Both the position numbers and the translations under genes were made by a program. From JAYEJW01 sp034716535 (GTDB lineage: Bacteria; Pseudomonadota; Gammaproteobacteria; Chromatiales; Chromatiaceae): DNA of 27,531 bases. Shown here piece after piece: positions 7,582-14,585 of this stretch. Every line of letters begins with the position of its first letter. Positions within the stretch are counted from its first letter, which is position 1. The notes under the pieces are model-generated. The model did not search any database. It was not told the origin of the DNA and saw only the letters and a list, made by a program, of their open reading frames with translations. The stretch covers positions 1-27,531 of the forward strand of contig JAYEJW010000507.1 in NCBI GenBank assembly GCA_034716535.1, in the 5' to 3' direction.

Positions 7582-7823
7582 TAGAAGGCATCGACGGCTT
7601 CGACTCGGACTTTCATGTCGGAGATGTAGACGCGGCAGGGCCCACCGCGGACGTGGCTATGCAACATCGCAAAGAGATTTCCGGCGAGGGTGACGTGGGA
7701 CTCGCTGGCCCCGGCCATTGCGAAGACCTCTCCGGCAATGTACTCGTGCTTGACGTCGGCGTGCTTCTCGCCTTCCAGGTAGTCCTCGAGGCTGACGCCG
7801 TGACGTTCCGCGACGCTGCTCAT
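7233..7823 (-). CDS. Uma2-family (DUF820) putative restriction-like endonuclease
   Basis: The 196-residue product has the usual Uma2 length and motifs: SLEDYLEGEK at 11-20, KHEYIAGEVFAMAG at 25-38, YYPDVFVTCD at 81-90, and NPTLIVEVLSDST at 102-114, followed by the K..HYR..EYVLI segment at 122-138. Asp84 and Glu108 correspond to the acidic residues of the PD-(D/E)XK-like core known for this family. The biological role of Uma2 proteins is unsettled; they are often multicopy and linked to mobile DNA. The ATG at 7823 is chosen because GGAG lies nine bases upstream; a TTG at 7853 in frame is possible. The neighbourhood contains a truncated duplicate and an N-terminal remnant of the same family. 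Confidence 0.9.
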   Translation of the reverse strand: MSSVAERHGVSLEDYLEGEKHADVKHEYIAGEVFAMAGASESHVTLAGNLFAMLHSHVRGGPCRVYISDMKVRVEAVDAFYYPDVFVTCDAADSRETHVKRNPTLIVEVLSDSTAAFDRGAKFAHYRHLEALQEYVLIEADRAAIDVFRRNAQGSWVLHPFTGGDELELESLDFRCPLDVVYEDLLFPRKATNTEG

Positions 7824-7964
7824 GGCGGTGCGCTCCGATTCGGTTGCTATCAATTACAGCATATTGGACAAGACCGGACCAATTGGGCAAAGAGCAGGGG
7901 ACAGGTCACACGCTCCAACATCGAGGAGGCAGTGGTTAGGGGACGAGAGAAAGACCGGCTGCAC

Positions 7965-8153
7965 TCAGGCAAAAATCTGATTTTCGACGTACTCGTCGAG
8001 CAGTCGGGCCAGCCGGACTTCGGTCTTGCCGTGTGCCGCTCCGGTCGGCGTCATATTGACAACTCTCCCGTCAACGAGCTCGCAGGGACCGATGTCTCCA
8101 AGGTCGTAGAGCTCTTCGCCTGTCAAGAGACGGTCGATTGCAGGCTCTGCCAT
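7965..8153 (-). pseudogene. N-terminal remnant of a second Uma2-family gene
   Basis: Sixty-two codons from ATG 8153 read as the typical N-terminus of another Uma2 subgroup (RLLTGEELYDLG, PCELVDGRVVNMTPTG, HGKTEVRLARLLDEYV) and then stop at 7965. The catalytic core that should follow is absent, replaced by about 110 bases of non-coding sequence containing GGGGACAGGTCAC. It differs from the intact gene at 7233, so it is not part of the same duplication. It is a decayed leftover. Confidence 0.7.
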
Positions 8154-8212
8154 TGTCGGATGCCTCAGATTCTGTGGCCGTGACAAGATCCTAGCGCGGC
8201 ATGGGCAGTGAG

Positions 8213-8244
8213 ACTAGCCTGTCAGGGCACTAGCCTGTCAGGGC
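8213..8244. repeat. 16-bp tandem duplication across the cbbO stop codon
   Basis: ACTAGCCTGTCAGGGC occurs twice head to tail (8213-8228 and 8229-8244). The second copy contains the last codons and TAG stop of cbbO, and the first repeats them just downstream. It may be slippage or a small target-site style duplication. Confidence 0.85.
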
Positions 8245-10608
8245 GGCAAAAACGGCCGGCAGTCTTTCCGGCAGGCGCTCCACGTGGTCGACGATGGAGT
8301 AGTTGTTCTCGCCGAAGATCCGGGCCACGTAGCGGTCTGCGTCGGGGTCCAGGGTCAGGCAATAGGTGTAGACGCCCTGCATCGCCAGATCCTCCACGGC
8401 CTTCTTAGTGTCGTGGCGCAGATACTGGGGATCCCGCTCGTCGATGTCCGCCGGCTCGCCGTCGGTGATGACCAGCACGAGGCGCTTCTGGGCGGACTGC
8501 TGGGTCAGGTGCCAGCCGGCGTGGCGCAGGGCCGCGCCCATGCGGGTGGATAGCCCGCCCTTCATGCCCGCCATACGCGACTTGGCCTCGTCGTCGTAGG
8601 GCTGGTTGAAGTCCTTGAACCGGTAGTACTGGACGTCGTGGCGGCCGTCGGAGGCGAAGCCGTGAACGGCGAAGTTGTCGCCGATGCTGTCGATGGCCCA
8701 GGCCAGCAGTCCGGTGGACTCGCGGGTGAGGTCCAGGATGGACGGGGCCTCCTCGTAGCCGGGCTCGCCCTCGCTGACGCCGACCTTCTCGTTGGTGGAC
8801 TCGGACAGGTCCATGAGCACCACGAGGGACAGGTCACGGATGTGCCGGTCGATGCGGATGTTGATGCGCGGGTCCGGCATGATGCCGCGGCGGATGTCGA
8901 TCATGGCCCGCACGGCCGCGTTCAGGTCCAGCTCCTCGCCCTCCTCGTAGCCGCGACGGCGCACGATGCCCTGGGGCTGCATGGCGTCGATCAGGCGGCG
9001 GATACGGCCGGCGATGGGTTTGTGCTTGGTCAGGATCTCATCCATGATCTCCGGGTCGCCCCGGCCCTGCTTGCGCTCGATCACGGTGGCCCAGTCGGGG
9101 CGCGCCAACTGCACGTGGTAGTCCCATTCGTTGTAGTGGTAGGGGTCGGAAACAGGCTCCACGCCTTCCATCTCGTTGTAGCTGATGCCTTCGTCCTCGT
9201 AGGGGAACAACTCGCTACTCAGCACCCAGACTTCCTGAGGGTTGTCGTCCTTCATTTCGGAGTCGATCTCGTTGACCATCTCCATGACGCTGACGTATTT
9301 CCGCACGGTCTGCTGCGAACTGGGCAGGTAGTCGACGCCCTGGGTTTCGAACATGTTCTCCGAGAAATCCCAGAAGTAACGGTTGTCGTCACGGTAGGGG
9401 ATGGGCCACTCGGACAGGATGCGCACGCTCGGAATCTTCGCGATTTCGACAATTCGGTTGTAGAAATCGACACCGGCCATCCACGAGAGGCGCGGGTCGT
9501 ACGGGTCTTCCTCTAGCTTGGCGACGAAGTCGCCGGCAGCCTGGTTGATCACGTCGATTTCATCGCGATAGTCGCGATCCATGATGGCGCGTGTAGTGCG
9601 CATCATCAGGTCCATGGTCTCGTGTGGTTGGCCCAGCTCGTCCTGTCCGTCCGGTTCGGCGGTGAAGAACTGCAACCACAGCTTGCGCAGGCCCGGGAAC
9701 TCGCTGTACGCGAGGTATTCGACGCGCGCATCCTCGAACAGCTCGATCATGCGCATCTGCGCTTGCGACAGCTGTTCCGCGGAAATCGGTTCACGCGTGT
9801 ACACCATGTGTGCGGCGGTGTGCGCCGCGGTTGCGCGGTAGACTTCCATGCCGTCGATGCCGCGGAACGGATCGAAGGCGTCCGGCACGTGGATCTGGAA
9901 GTCTTCGATGAAGGGGCGAATGCCCTGGCGTGACTCGAAGTCACCCGCAGTGGGACGCATGAAGAATGAGCGCGCCCACAAGGCCCTCAGGTAAAAATTG
10001 AGTTTGCGCTGGTTGTCGATGAAAAGAGTACCGCGCCGCTCCGACTGCAAAATCGCCCTCGCGGATTCGGTCTGAAGTCCGAAATAGGCCAGCTGCCCGT
10101 CAAGGTCGCGCTGATGGGCCTGGGCGCCCCACATGACCCAGCGCCGCAGGCCGCCCAGGGTCAGTTTGGACAGCAATTCGTCCAGGTTCTCCATCATGGG
10201 ACGCAGGCCGCGCGGGGCCTTGCCGGTCATCTGGTGCAGCAGCTTGAGGAAGCCGCGCATGACCTCGGCGTCGCCAAGGCGGGAAGCCGCCAGCGGCAGG
10301 TTGGCCAGAATCAGGGTGATGACGCTGCCGGAGGTGTGCGAGGCCAGCTTCATCATGGCCTCGACGATGTCGGGGATAATGTCCTCGCCGACCTCCTTGG
10401 CCACGCCGGGCATTTCCTGCACGTAGGTCAGGACCAGATCCTGCCCGCGACCAAGCGTACAGAATGCGCGCATGCCCTCCAGGTAGTTCTGCAGGCCACG
10501 CGCGGACATGACCCGCTGCGCCTCGTGATAGGAGGATTCGAGCGCTTCGATGTGCTCGTGATCACCCTTGTCCAGACAGGTGACGTATTCGGTGAAATCA
10601 ATACTCAT
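8230..10608 (-). CDS. cbbO: CbbO, VWA-domain subunit of the RuBisCO activase
   Basis: This 792-residue protein matches CbbO in length and layout: a long helical N-terminal part followed by a C-terminal von Willebrand factor A domain. The MIDAS metal site is complete: Asp600, Ser602 and Ser604 in MDLSEST, Thr688 in GGLSTRMG, and Asp716 in VITDGEPAD. CbbO docks on RuBisCO and is remodelled by the CbbQ hexamer, together removing inhibitory sugar phosphates from the active site in the cytoplasm. It is the last gene of the cbbLSQO operon. Its ATG at 10608 lies against an assembly gap, but the same 5' end recurs at 10835, so the start is secure. No strong Shine-Dalgarno is visible, because an inserted four-helix-bundle gene and its repeats form the upstream region. 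Confidence 0.95.
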   Translation of the reverse strand: MSIDFTEYVTCLDKGDHEHIEALESSYHEAQRVMSARGLQNYLEGMRAFCTLGRGQDLVLTYVQEMPGVAKEVGEDIIPDIVEAMMKLASHTSGSVITLILANLPLAASRLGDAEVMRGFLKLLHQMTGKAPRGLRPMMENLDELLSKLTLGGLRRWVMWGAQAHQRDLDGQLAYFGLQTESARAILQSERRGTLFIDNQRKLNFYLRALWARSFFMRPTAGDFESRQGIRPFIEDFQIHVPDAFDPFRGIDGMEVYRATAAHTAAHMVYTREPISAEQLSQAQMRMIELFEDARVEYLAYSEFPGLRKLWLQFFTAEPDGQDELGQPHETMDLMMRTTRAIMDRDYRDEIDVINQAAGDFVAKLEEDPYDPRLSWMAGVDFYNRIVEIAKIPSVRILSEWPIPYRDDNRYFWDFSENMFETQGVDYLPSSQQTVRKYVSVMEMVNEIDSEMKDDNPQEVWVLSSELFPYEDEGISYNEMEGVEPVSDPYHYNEWDYHVQLARPDWATVIERKQGRGDPEIMDEILTKHKPIAGRIRRLIDAMQPQGIVRRRGYEEGEELDLNAAVRAMIDIRRGIMPDPRINIRIDRHIRDLSLVVLMDLSESTNEKVGVSEGEPGYEEAPSILDLTRESTGLLAWAIDSIGDNFAVHGFASDGRHDVQYYRFKDFNQPYDDEAKSRMAGMKGGLSTRMGAALRHAGWHLTQQSAQKRLVLVITDGEPADIDERDPQYLRHDTKKAVEDLAMQGVYTYCLTLDPDADRYVARIFGENNYSIVDHVERLPERLPAVFAALTG

Positions 10609-10609
10609 G
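10483..10609 (+). repeat. First copy of a 127-bp sequence flanking the gap
   Basis: This stretch, holding the first 42 codons of cbbO, is identical to 10710-10836 on the other side of the N run. Identical ends facing a gap indicate two contigs that overlap by 127 bases and were not merged. Confidence 0.95.
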
Positions 10610-10709
10610 NNNNNNNNNNNNNNNNNNNNNNNNNNNNNNNNNNNNNNNNNNNNNNNNNNNNNNNNNNNNNNNNNNNNNNNNNNNNNNNNNNNNNNNNNNN
10701 NNNNNNNNN
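10610..10709. other. Assembly gap of 100 N
   Basis: Exactly 100 Ns, the conventional filler for a gap of unknown size. Because identical 127-bp sequences border it, the true gap is most likely an overlap and no sequence is missing. Confidence 0.95.
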
Positions 10710-10835
10710 GTAGTTCTGCAGGCCACGCGCGGACATGACCCGCTGCGCCTCGTGATAGGAGGATTCGAGCGCTTCGATGTGCTCGTGATCACCCTTGTCC
10801 AGACAGGTGACGTATTCGGTGAAATCAATACTCAT
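10710..10835 (-). pseudogene. cbbO: Duplicate 5' end of cbbO created by the unmerged contig overlap
   Basis: It encodes the same first 42 residues as the main cbbO (MSIDFTEYVTCLDKGDHEHI onward) from ATG 10835 and runs into the Ns. This copy is attached to the genuine upstream region (the four-helix-bundle gene and cbbQ). It therefore shows the native context of the cbbO start. It is an assembly artefact rather than a real second gene. Confidence 0.9.
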
Positions 10836-10837
10836 GG

Positions 10838-10880
10838 CTTAGTAGCTCTTAGCCGTTAGCGGTTAGCTATTAGCATTTAG
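10838..10880. repeat. TAGC-rich repeat, cbbO-side flank of the inserted gene
   Basis: Repeated TTAGC/TAGCC units (CTTAGCCGTTAGCGGTTAGC, then TATTAGC) mirror those at 11296-11329 in inverted orientation. The stop codon of the four-helix-bundle gene (10877-10879) lies inside it. Such flanks are typical around genes of this small family. Confidence 0.75.
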
Positions 10881-11230
10881 GCGTCGAGTTTTTGGATCAG
10901 GCTGTTGAGCATCCGTTTAACCTCGTTCAAGCGCATATCAAGATCCGCCTGAGCATCTACACCGATGTATCCAAGGTCTTTGGCCAACAGCACCTGGTAC
11001 TCCAATTCACTCGCAGAGCCGGCTGCTATTTTGAGGAACCGTGAAAAGTCACGTTCTGAGTCCCGGCCACAGCCTTCCGCAATGTTCGACGGTATTGAAA
11101 CGGCTGCTCGACGCATTTGTGCCGCTAAAGCGAACCGTTCGTCGGCAGGCAACTCATGGAGCAAACGGTATGTTTGCAGTACTGTGGCATGTGCTTTGCC
11201 CCATACTTTCAGTTGCCTGAAATCCTTCAT
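10877..11230 (-). CDS. Four-helix-bundle protein of the 23S rRNA intervening-sequence type
   Basis: The 117-residue product matches the family closely: FRQLKVWGKAH at 4-14, LPADERFALAAQMRRAAVSIPSNIAEG around 27-53, then the R-x-F-x-R-F-L-x-I-A-x-G-S-x-x-E-L-E-Y segment at 60-78 and a final amphipathic helix. Full family length is about 115-125 residues. Members occur inside 23S rRNA genes and as stand-alone inserts; their function is unknown. Here it lies exactly between cbbQ and cbbO, is flanked on both sides by TAGC-rich inverted repeats, and is transcribed in the operon direction. It has no evident link to RuBisCO activation and looks like a mobile insertion that left both neighbours intact. 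Confidence 0.9.
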   Translation of the reverse strand: MKDFRQLKVWGKAHATVLQTYRLLHELPADERFALAAQMRRAAVSIPSNIAEGCGRDSERDFSRFLKIAAGSASELEYQVLLAKDLGYIGVDAQADLDMRLNEVKRMLNSLIQKLDA

Positions 11231-11255
11231 CTTTCTTCAGCCATTTGCTTTTGGT

Positions 11256-11329
11256 CGTTAGCGATTAGCTTGTTGTTGTGGCGCAAAGCGCCGCAGCTAA
11301 AGGCTAACAGCTAATAGCTAACGGCTTAG
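11256..11329. repeat. TAGC-rich repeat with central hairpin, cbbQ-side flank of the inserted gene
   Basis: CGTTAGCGATTAGCTT at 11256-11271 and GCTAATAGCTAACGGCTTAG ending at 11329 are inverted relative to the repeat at 10838-10880. Between them GGCGC-AAA-GCGCC (11280-11292) forms a short hairpin. The repeat extends into the cbbQ stop codon (TAA, 11326-11328). Confidence 0.75.
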
Positions 11330-12132
11330 AAGTAGGTGTTGACGGCGGCAGTCAGGGTGTCGCGCATGTCCGGATCGTCGGTCAGCGGGGTGACCAGGGC
11401 CATCTGGCAGGCGGCCTCGGCGCTGATGCCCTTGGCCATCAGCTGGGCGGCGTAGACCAGCAGACGGGTGGACATGCCTTCGTCCAGACCGTGACCCTTG
11501 AGGTTGCGGGAGCGGTGGGCGATCTGCACCAGTTTCTCGGCGGTCTCCTTGTCCAGGCTGCTCTCGTGGGCAACGATCTCCACCTCGATCTCGCTGTCCG
11601 GGTAGTCGAAATCCATGCCGCCGAAGCGCTGCTTGGTGGACTGCTTCAGGTCCTTCATCAGGGACTGGTAGCCCGGGTTATAGGAAATGACGATCTGAAA
11701 GTCCTCATGAGCGTGCACCAGCTCGCCCTTTTTCTCCAGGGGCAGCTCGCGGCGGTGGTCGGTGAGGGGATGGATGACGACGGTGGTGTCCTGGCGGGCT
11801 TCAACCACCTCGTCCAGGTAGCAGATGGCGCCGATGCGGGCGGCGACGGTCAGTGGACCGTCCTGCCACTTGGTGCCGTTGATGTCGAGCAGGAATCGGC
11901 CGACCAGATCGGACGCGGTCATGTCTTCGTTACAGGCCACGGTGATCAGAGGCCTTTGCAGCTTCCAGGCCATGTATTCGACGAAGCGTGACTTACCGCA
12001 TCCGGTGGGGCCCTTGAGCATAACGGGCATGCGCGCGTCATAGGCGGCTTGGTACATGTCGACTTCTTTGCCGACGGCACAGTAGTAGGGTTCGTTGGAG
12101 ATCAGATACTGGTCGCGGTCGATTTCGCTCAT
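11326..12132 (-). CDS. cbbQ: CbbQ, MoxR-family AAA+ ATPase of the RuBisCO activase
   Basis: The 268-residue product has the MoxR-type AAA+ layout: Walker A GPTGCGKS at 41-48, Walker B ICYLDE at 103-108, and the segment FQIVISYNPGYQSLMKDLK with its sensor-1 Asn. CbbQ forms hexamers that use ATP to pull on CbbO and so remodel inhibited RuBisCO. Length is typical. The ATG at 12132 has AGGAAG eight bases upstream. In the operon it follows cbbS after about 270 bases containing two hairpins, and it is followed by an inserted four-helix-bundle gene before cbbO. The stop codon is part of the TAGC repeat that marks the edge of that insert. Confidence 0.97.
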   Translation of the reverse strand: MSEIDRDQYLISNEPYYCAVGKEVDMYQAAYDARMPVMLKGPTGCGKSRFVEYMAWKLQRPLITVACNEDMTASDLVGRFLLDINGTKWQDGPLTVAARIGAICYLDEVVEARQDTTVVIHPLTDHRRELPLEKKGELVHAHEDFQIVISYNPGYQSLMKDLKQSTKQRFGGMDFDYPDSEIEVEIVAHESSLDKETAEKLVQIAHRSRNLKGHGLDEGMSTRLLVYAAQLMAKGISAEAACQMALVTPLTDDPDMRDTLTAAVNTYF

Positions 12133-12220
12133 GTTTTCACTTCCTGGTTGAACCGCCCAGGCGCCAGCAGCGCAGAGAAAAACACACAGACGGTTTTGGA
12201 TGGTTGCGTCAACGGACTCG

Positions 12221-12247
12221 GGAAAAACGGGAAGCCCCGGTTTTTCC
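12221..12247. terminator. Second hairpin in the cbbS-cbbQ spacer
   Basis: GGAAAAACGGG and CCCCGGTTTTTCC pair around AAG with one bulge. On the minus strand the inner stem CGGG-GCTT-CCCG is followed directly by five Ts, which fits a weak intrinsic terminator or an mRNA-end-protecting stem upstream of cbbQ. Confidence 0.5.
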
Positions 12248-12302
12248 GGAATCAGCTAAGGGAGTTTGGGTATTTCGACGTCCCCGGCGCCTGAACGGTA
12301 AG

Positions 12303-12341
12303 AAAAAAACCCCCGCCCCCCTTAAAACGGATGGGCGAGGG
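12303..12341 (-). terminator. Rho-independent terminator after cbbS
   Basis: On the minus strand CCCTCGCCC (12341-12333) pairs with GGGCGGGGG (12318-12310), nine pairs with one G-U wobble, followed by seven Ts. It lies about 60 bases after the cbbS stop and before cbbQ. Partial read-through here would give much more RuBisCO than activase mRNA. Confidence 0.8.
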
Positions 12342-12402
12342 CTTTATTGTCTACAAACAACCGGGCGCACCACCTGGCCAGGCTTATCCCTGGCCGGGAT
12401 AC

Positions 12403-12762
12403 TTAGACGGCCGCACCCCGGTAGATAACCATCGCGGTACCGGCAGACTGGGCGTAGTTGTCAAAGCCCAGCAGACGCACGTGGTTCTTCGGGTGCGCCG
12501 CGTGGCAGGCTTCCAGCTCGGCCAGGATGGCGTCCACGTCGGTCTCACCGAACATCGGCAGCTTCCACATATACCAGTAGTTGCTGATGGCATTCTCCGG
12601 TTCGGTGTGCTCGATGCCCGGGTTCCAGCCCTTGTTGACGATGTACTGGATCTGGGCACGGGTGGATTCCGTGCTCAAGGCCGGCAGGTAGGAGAAAGTC
12701 TCGAACCGACGGCTCTGGGCCGCATCGCTCAAGCTCGAGTTGTAGTCTTGCATATCACTCAT
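12403..12762 (-). CDS. cbbS: RuBisCO small subunit, form IA
   Basis: The 119-residue product is a full-length bacterial small subunit. Recognisable segments are RRFETFSYLPALS at 18-30, IQYIVNKGWNPGIEHT at 38-53, YWYMWKLPMFGE at 62-73, and KNHVRLLGFDNYAQS near 92-106. It caps the large-subunit octamer in the L8S8 enzyme that carboxylates ribulose bisphosphate. The ATG at 12762 has GAGG nine bases upstream. It follows cbbL by about 100 bases and precedes a strong terminator. That cbbQ rather than a carboxysome shell gene comes next marks the cluster as the non-carboxysomal (IAq) type. Confidence 0.97.
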   Translation of the reverse strand: MSDMQDYNSSLSDAAQSRRFETFSYLPALSTESTRAQIQYIVNKGWNPGIEHTEPENAISNYWYMWKLPMFGETDVDAILAELEACHAAHPKNHVRLLGFDNYAQSAGTAMVIYRGAAV

Positions 12763-12863
12763 TGTCGCTTACCTCGGTAGTAATTCGCATTCGGTAGGGC
12801 CGGGCACGGTCACGAAACCGCCACCGCACCCCGCTCCTACCCGTCGCTGTAGTGGCCAGACGA

Positions 12864-14282
12864 TTACTTGTGAGCCACGTCCAGCTTGTCGACGGTGTCG
12901 AACTCGAACTTGATCTCTTTCCAGGTCTCCATGGCGGCCCCCAGCTCGGGGCTGGACTTGGCGGCGGTAGTCAGGATGTCCTTGCCTTCCTTCTCGATCT
13001 CGCGACCGGCGTTACGTGCCTCGACGCAAGCCTCAACCGCGACACGGTTGGCGGCGGCGCCGGCGGCGTTGCCCCACGGGTGACCCAGGGTACCGCCACC
13101 GAACTGCAGGCAGGAGTCATCACCGAAGATGGACACCAGGGCGGGCATGTGCCAGACGTGGATACCACCGGAGGCGACCGGGATGACGCCGGGCATGGAG
13201 CCCCAGTCCTGGTCGAAGAACAGACCACGGCTGCGGTCTTCCTTGATGAAGGAATCGCGCATGGTGTCGATCCAACCGAGGGTGGCCTCGCGGTCACCTT
13301 CCAGCTTGCCGACCACGGTACCTGAGTGCAGGTGGTCGCCACCGGACAGACGCAGCACCTTGGTCAGTACGCGGAAGTGGATCCCGTGGTGGGGGTTGCG
13401 GTCGAGCACGGCGTGCATGGCACGGTGAATGTGCAGCAGCATGCCATTGTCCTGACACCACTGGGCCAAGCCGGTGTTAGCGGTCAGGCCGCCGGTCAGG
13501 TAATCGTGCATGATGATGGGGGCGCCGATCTCTTTGGCGTACTCGGCACGCTTCATCATCTCGTCGAAGGTCGGCGCGGTGACGTTCAGGTAGTGACCCT
13601 TGCGCTCGCCGGTCTCGGCCTCGGCCTTGTGGATGGCTTCCATGACGAAGTCGAAACGGTGACGCCAGCGCATGAAGGGCTGGGAGTTGACGTTCTCGTC
13701 GTCCTTGGTGAAGTCCAGACCACCGCGCAGGCCTTCGTAGCAGGCGCGTCCGTAGTTCTTGGCGGACAGACCCAGCTTCGGCTTGATGGTGCAGCCCAGC
13801 AGCGGACGACCGTACTTGTTGAGGATGTCACGCTCGACCTGGATGCCCTGGGGCGGGCCGTTACAGGTCAAGACGTAGGCAACCGGGAAGCGGATGTCTT
13901 CCAGGCGGAGGGCGCGCAGGGCCTTGAAGCCGAACACGTTTCCGACCAGGGAGGTCAGCACGTTGACCACGGAACCTTCTTCGAACAGATCGATCGGGTA
14001 GGCCACGAAGGCGTAGAAGCAGGTGTCGTCGCCCGGCACGTCTTCGATCGCGTAGGCGCGGCCCTTGTAGTAGTCCAGGTCAGTCAGCAGGTCGGTCCAC
14101 ACCGTGGTCCAGGTGCCGGTGGAGGACTCGGCGGCCACCGCGGCTGCAACCTCTTCACGCGGCACACCCGGCTGGGGGGTGATCTTGAAACACGCCAGGA
14201 GATCGGTGTCCTTCGGGGTGTAATCCGGCATCCAGTAAGTCTCGCGGTACTCTTTGACGCCCGCATTGTAGGTCTTTGCCAT
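12864..14282 (-). CDS. cbbL: RuBisCO large subunit, form IA
   Basis: The 472-residue product carries every active-site signature: GRPLLGCTIKPKLGLS, the carbamylated Lys193 in GGLDFTKDDENVN, the His in HIHRAMHAV, loop-6 Lys326 in GTVVGKLEGD, and SGGIHVWHMP with GDDSCLQFGGGTLGHPWGN near the C-terminus. The enzyme fixes CO2 onto ribulose-1,5-bisphosphate in the Calvin cycle. The frame is open further upstream to 14417, but ATG 14282 (MAKTYNAGVKEYRETYW) is the family start and has GGAGG ten bases before it. It is the first gene of the operon and is divergent from cbbR, which supports CbbR control. Confidence 0.98.
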   Translation of the reverse strand: MAKTYNAGVKEYRETYWMPDYTPKDTDLLACFKITPQPGVPREEVAAAVAAESSTGTWTTVWTDLLTDLDYYKGRAYAIEDVPGDDTCFYAFVAYPIDLFEEGSVVNVLTSLVGNVFGFKALRALRLEDIRFPVAYVLTCNGPPQGIQVERDILNKYGRPLLGCTIKPKLGLSAKNYGRACYEGLRGGLDFTKDDENVNSQPFMRWRHRFDFVMEAIHKAEAETGERKGHYLNVTAPTFDEMMKRAEYAKEIGAPIIMHDYLTGGLTANTGLAQWCQDNGMLLHIHRAMHAVLDRNPHHGIHFRVLTKVLRLSGGDHLHSGTVVGKLEGDREATLGWIDTMRDSFIKEDRSRGLFFDQDWGSMPGVIPVASGGIHVWHMPALVSIFGDDSCLQFGGGTLGHPWGNAAGAAANRVAVEACVEARNAGREIEKEGKDILTTAAKSSPELGAAMETWKEIKFEFDTVDKLDVAHK

Positions 14283-14384
14283 TGACGCATGTCCTCCAAA
14301 ATGGATGGATGGGTGAAGCCGGCGGTCGAGCCGACGCTGAACCGGGGTCCCGTCCTCGGACTGTCCGCTACGGAACTTGGCGAA

Positions 14385-14417
14385 ATTATAGGCGGCAGGC
14401 ATATAATTACTAGTCAA
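14385..14417 (-). promoter_or_regulatory. Candidate cbbL operon promoter
   Basis: On the minus strand a perfect -10 TATAAT lies at 14390-14385. A -35-like TTGACT lies at 14417-14412 with a 21-base spacer, longer than optimal. A good -10 with a displaced -35 fits a promoter that needs an activator such as CbbR. The resulting leader would be about 95 bases. Confidence 0.5.
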
Positions 14418-14420
14418 TAT

Positions 14421-14450
14421 TTCTAATAGAACATATAAGCGTAGACTTAT
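14421..14450. promoter_or_regulatory. Candidate CbbR operator
   Basis: The AT-rich island just upstream of the cbbL promoter holds two perfect small palindromes, TTCTA-A-TAGAA (14421-14431) and ATAAG-CGTAGA-CTTAT (14435-14450). LysR-type regulators bind such inverted repeats between divergent genes. The position between cbbL and cbbR fits, but binding is inferred. Confidence 0.5.
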
Positions 14451-14585
14451 GACAAAGGTCGGGGCATTGGACCAGACTTGTCACGCGGGCTGTCAGCTTT
14501 CGGCGATCGGGCTTCAGCTCGATTGTGGCGTTTCGCGACCCGTGGCCGAAAACGGCTGATCGCTGGCTGAAGGCGGATCGCGCTC

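Noticed and set aside
7347..8183. 278-codon plus-strand frame over the Uma2 region
   Set aside because: It is antisense to the intact Uma2 gene, whose motifs are clear.
10838..11329. TAGC-rich repeats considered as a CRISPR-like array
   Set aside because: The units are very short, irregular and inverted around a gene, without spacers of constant length.
12864..14417. 517-codon version of cbbL starting at 14417
   Set aside because: The extra N-terminal residues are not found in RuBisCO and would place the promoter inside the gene; ATG 14282 has a GGAGG and the family N-terminus.
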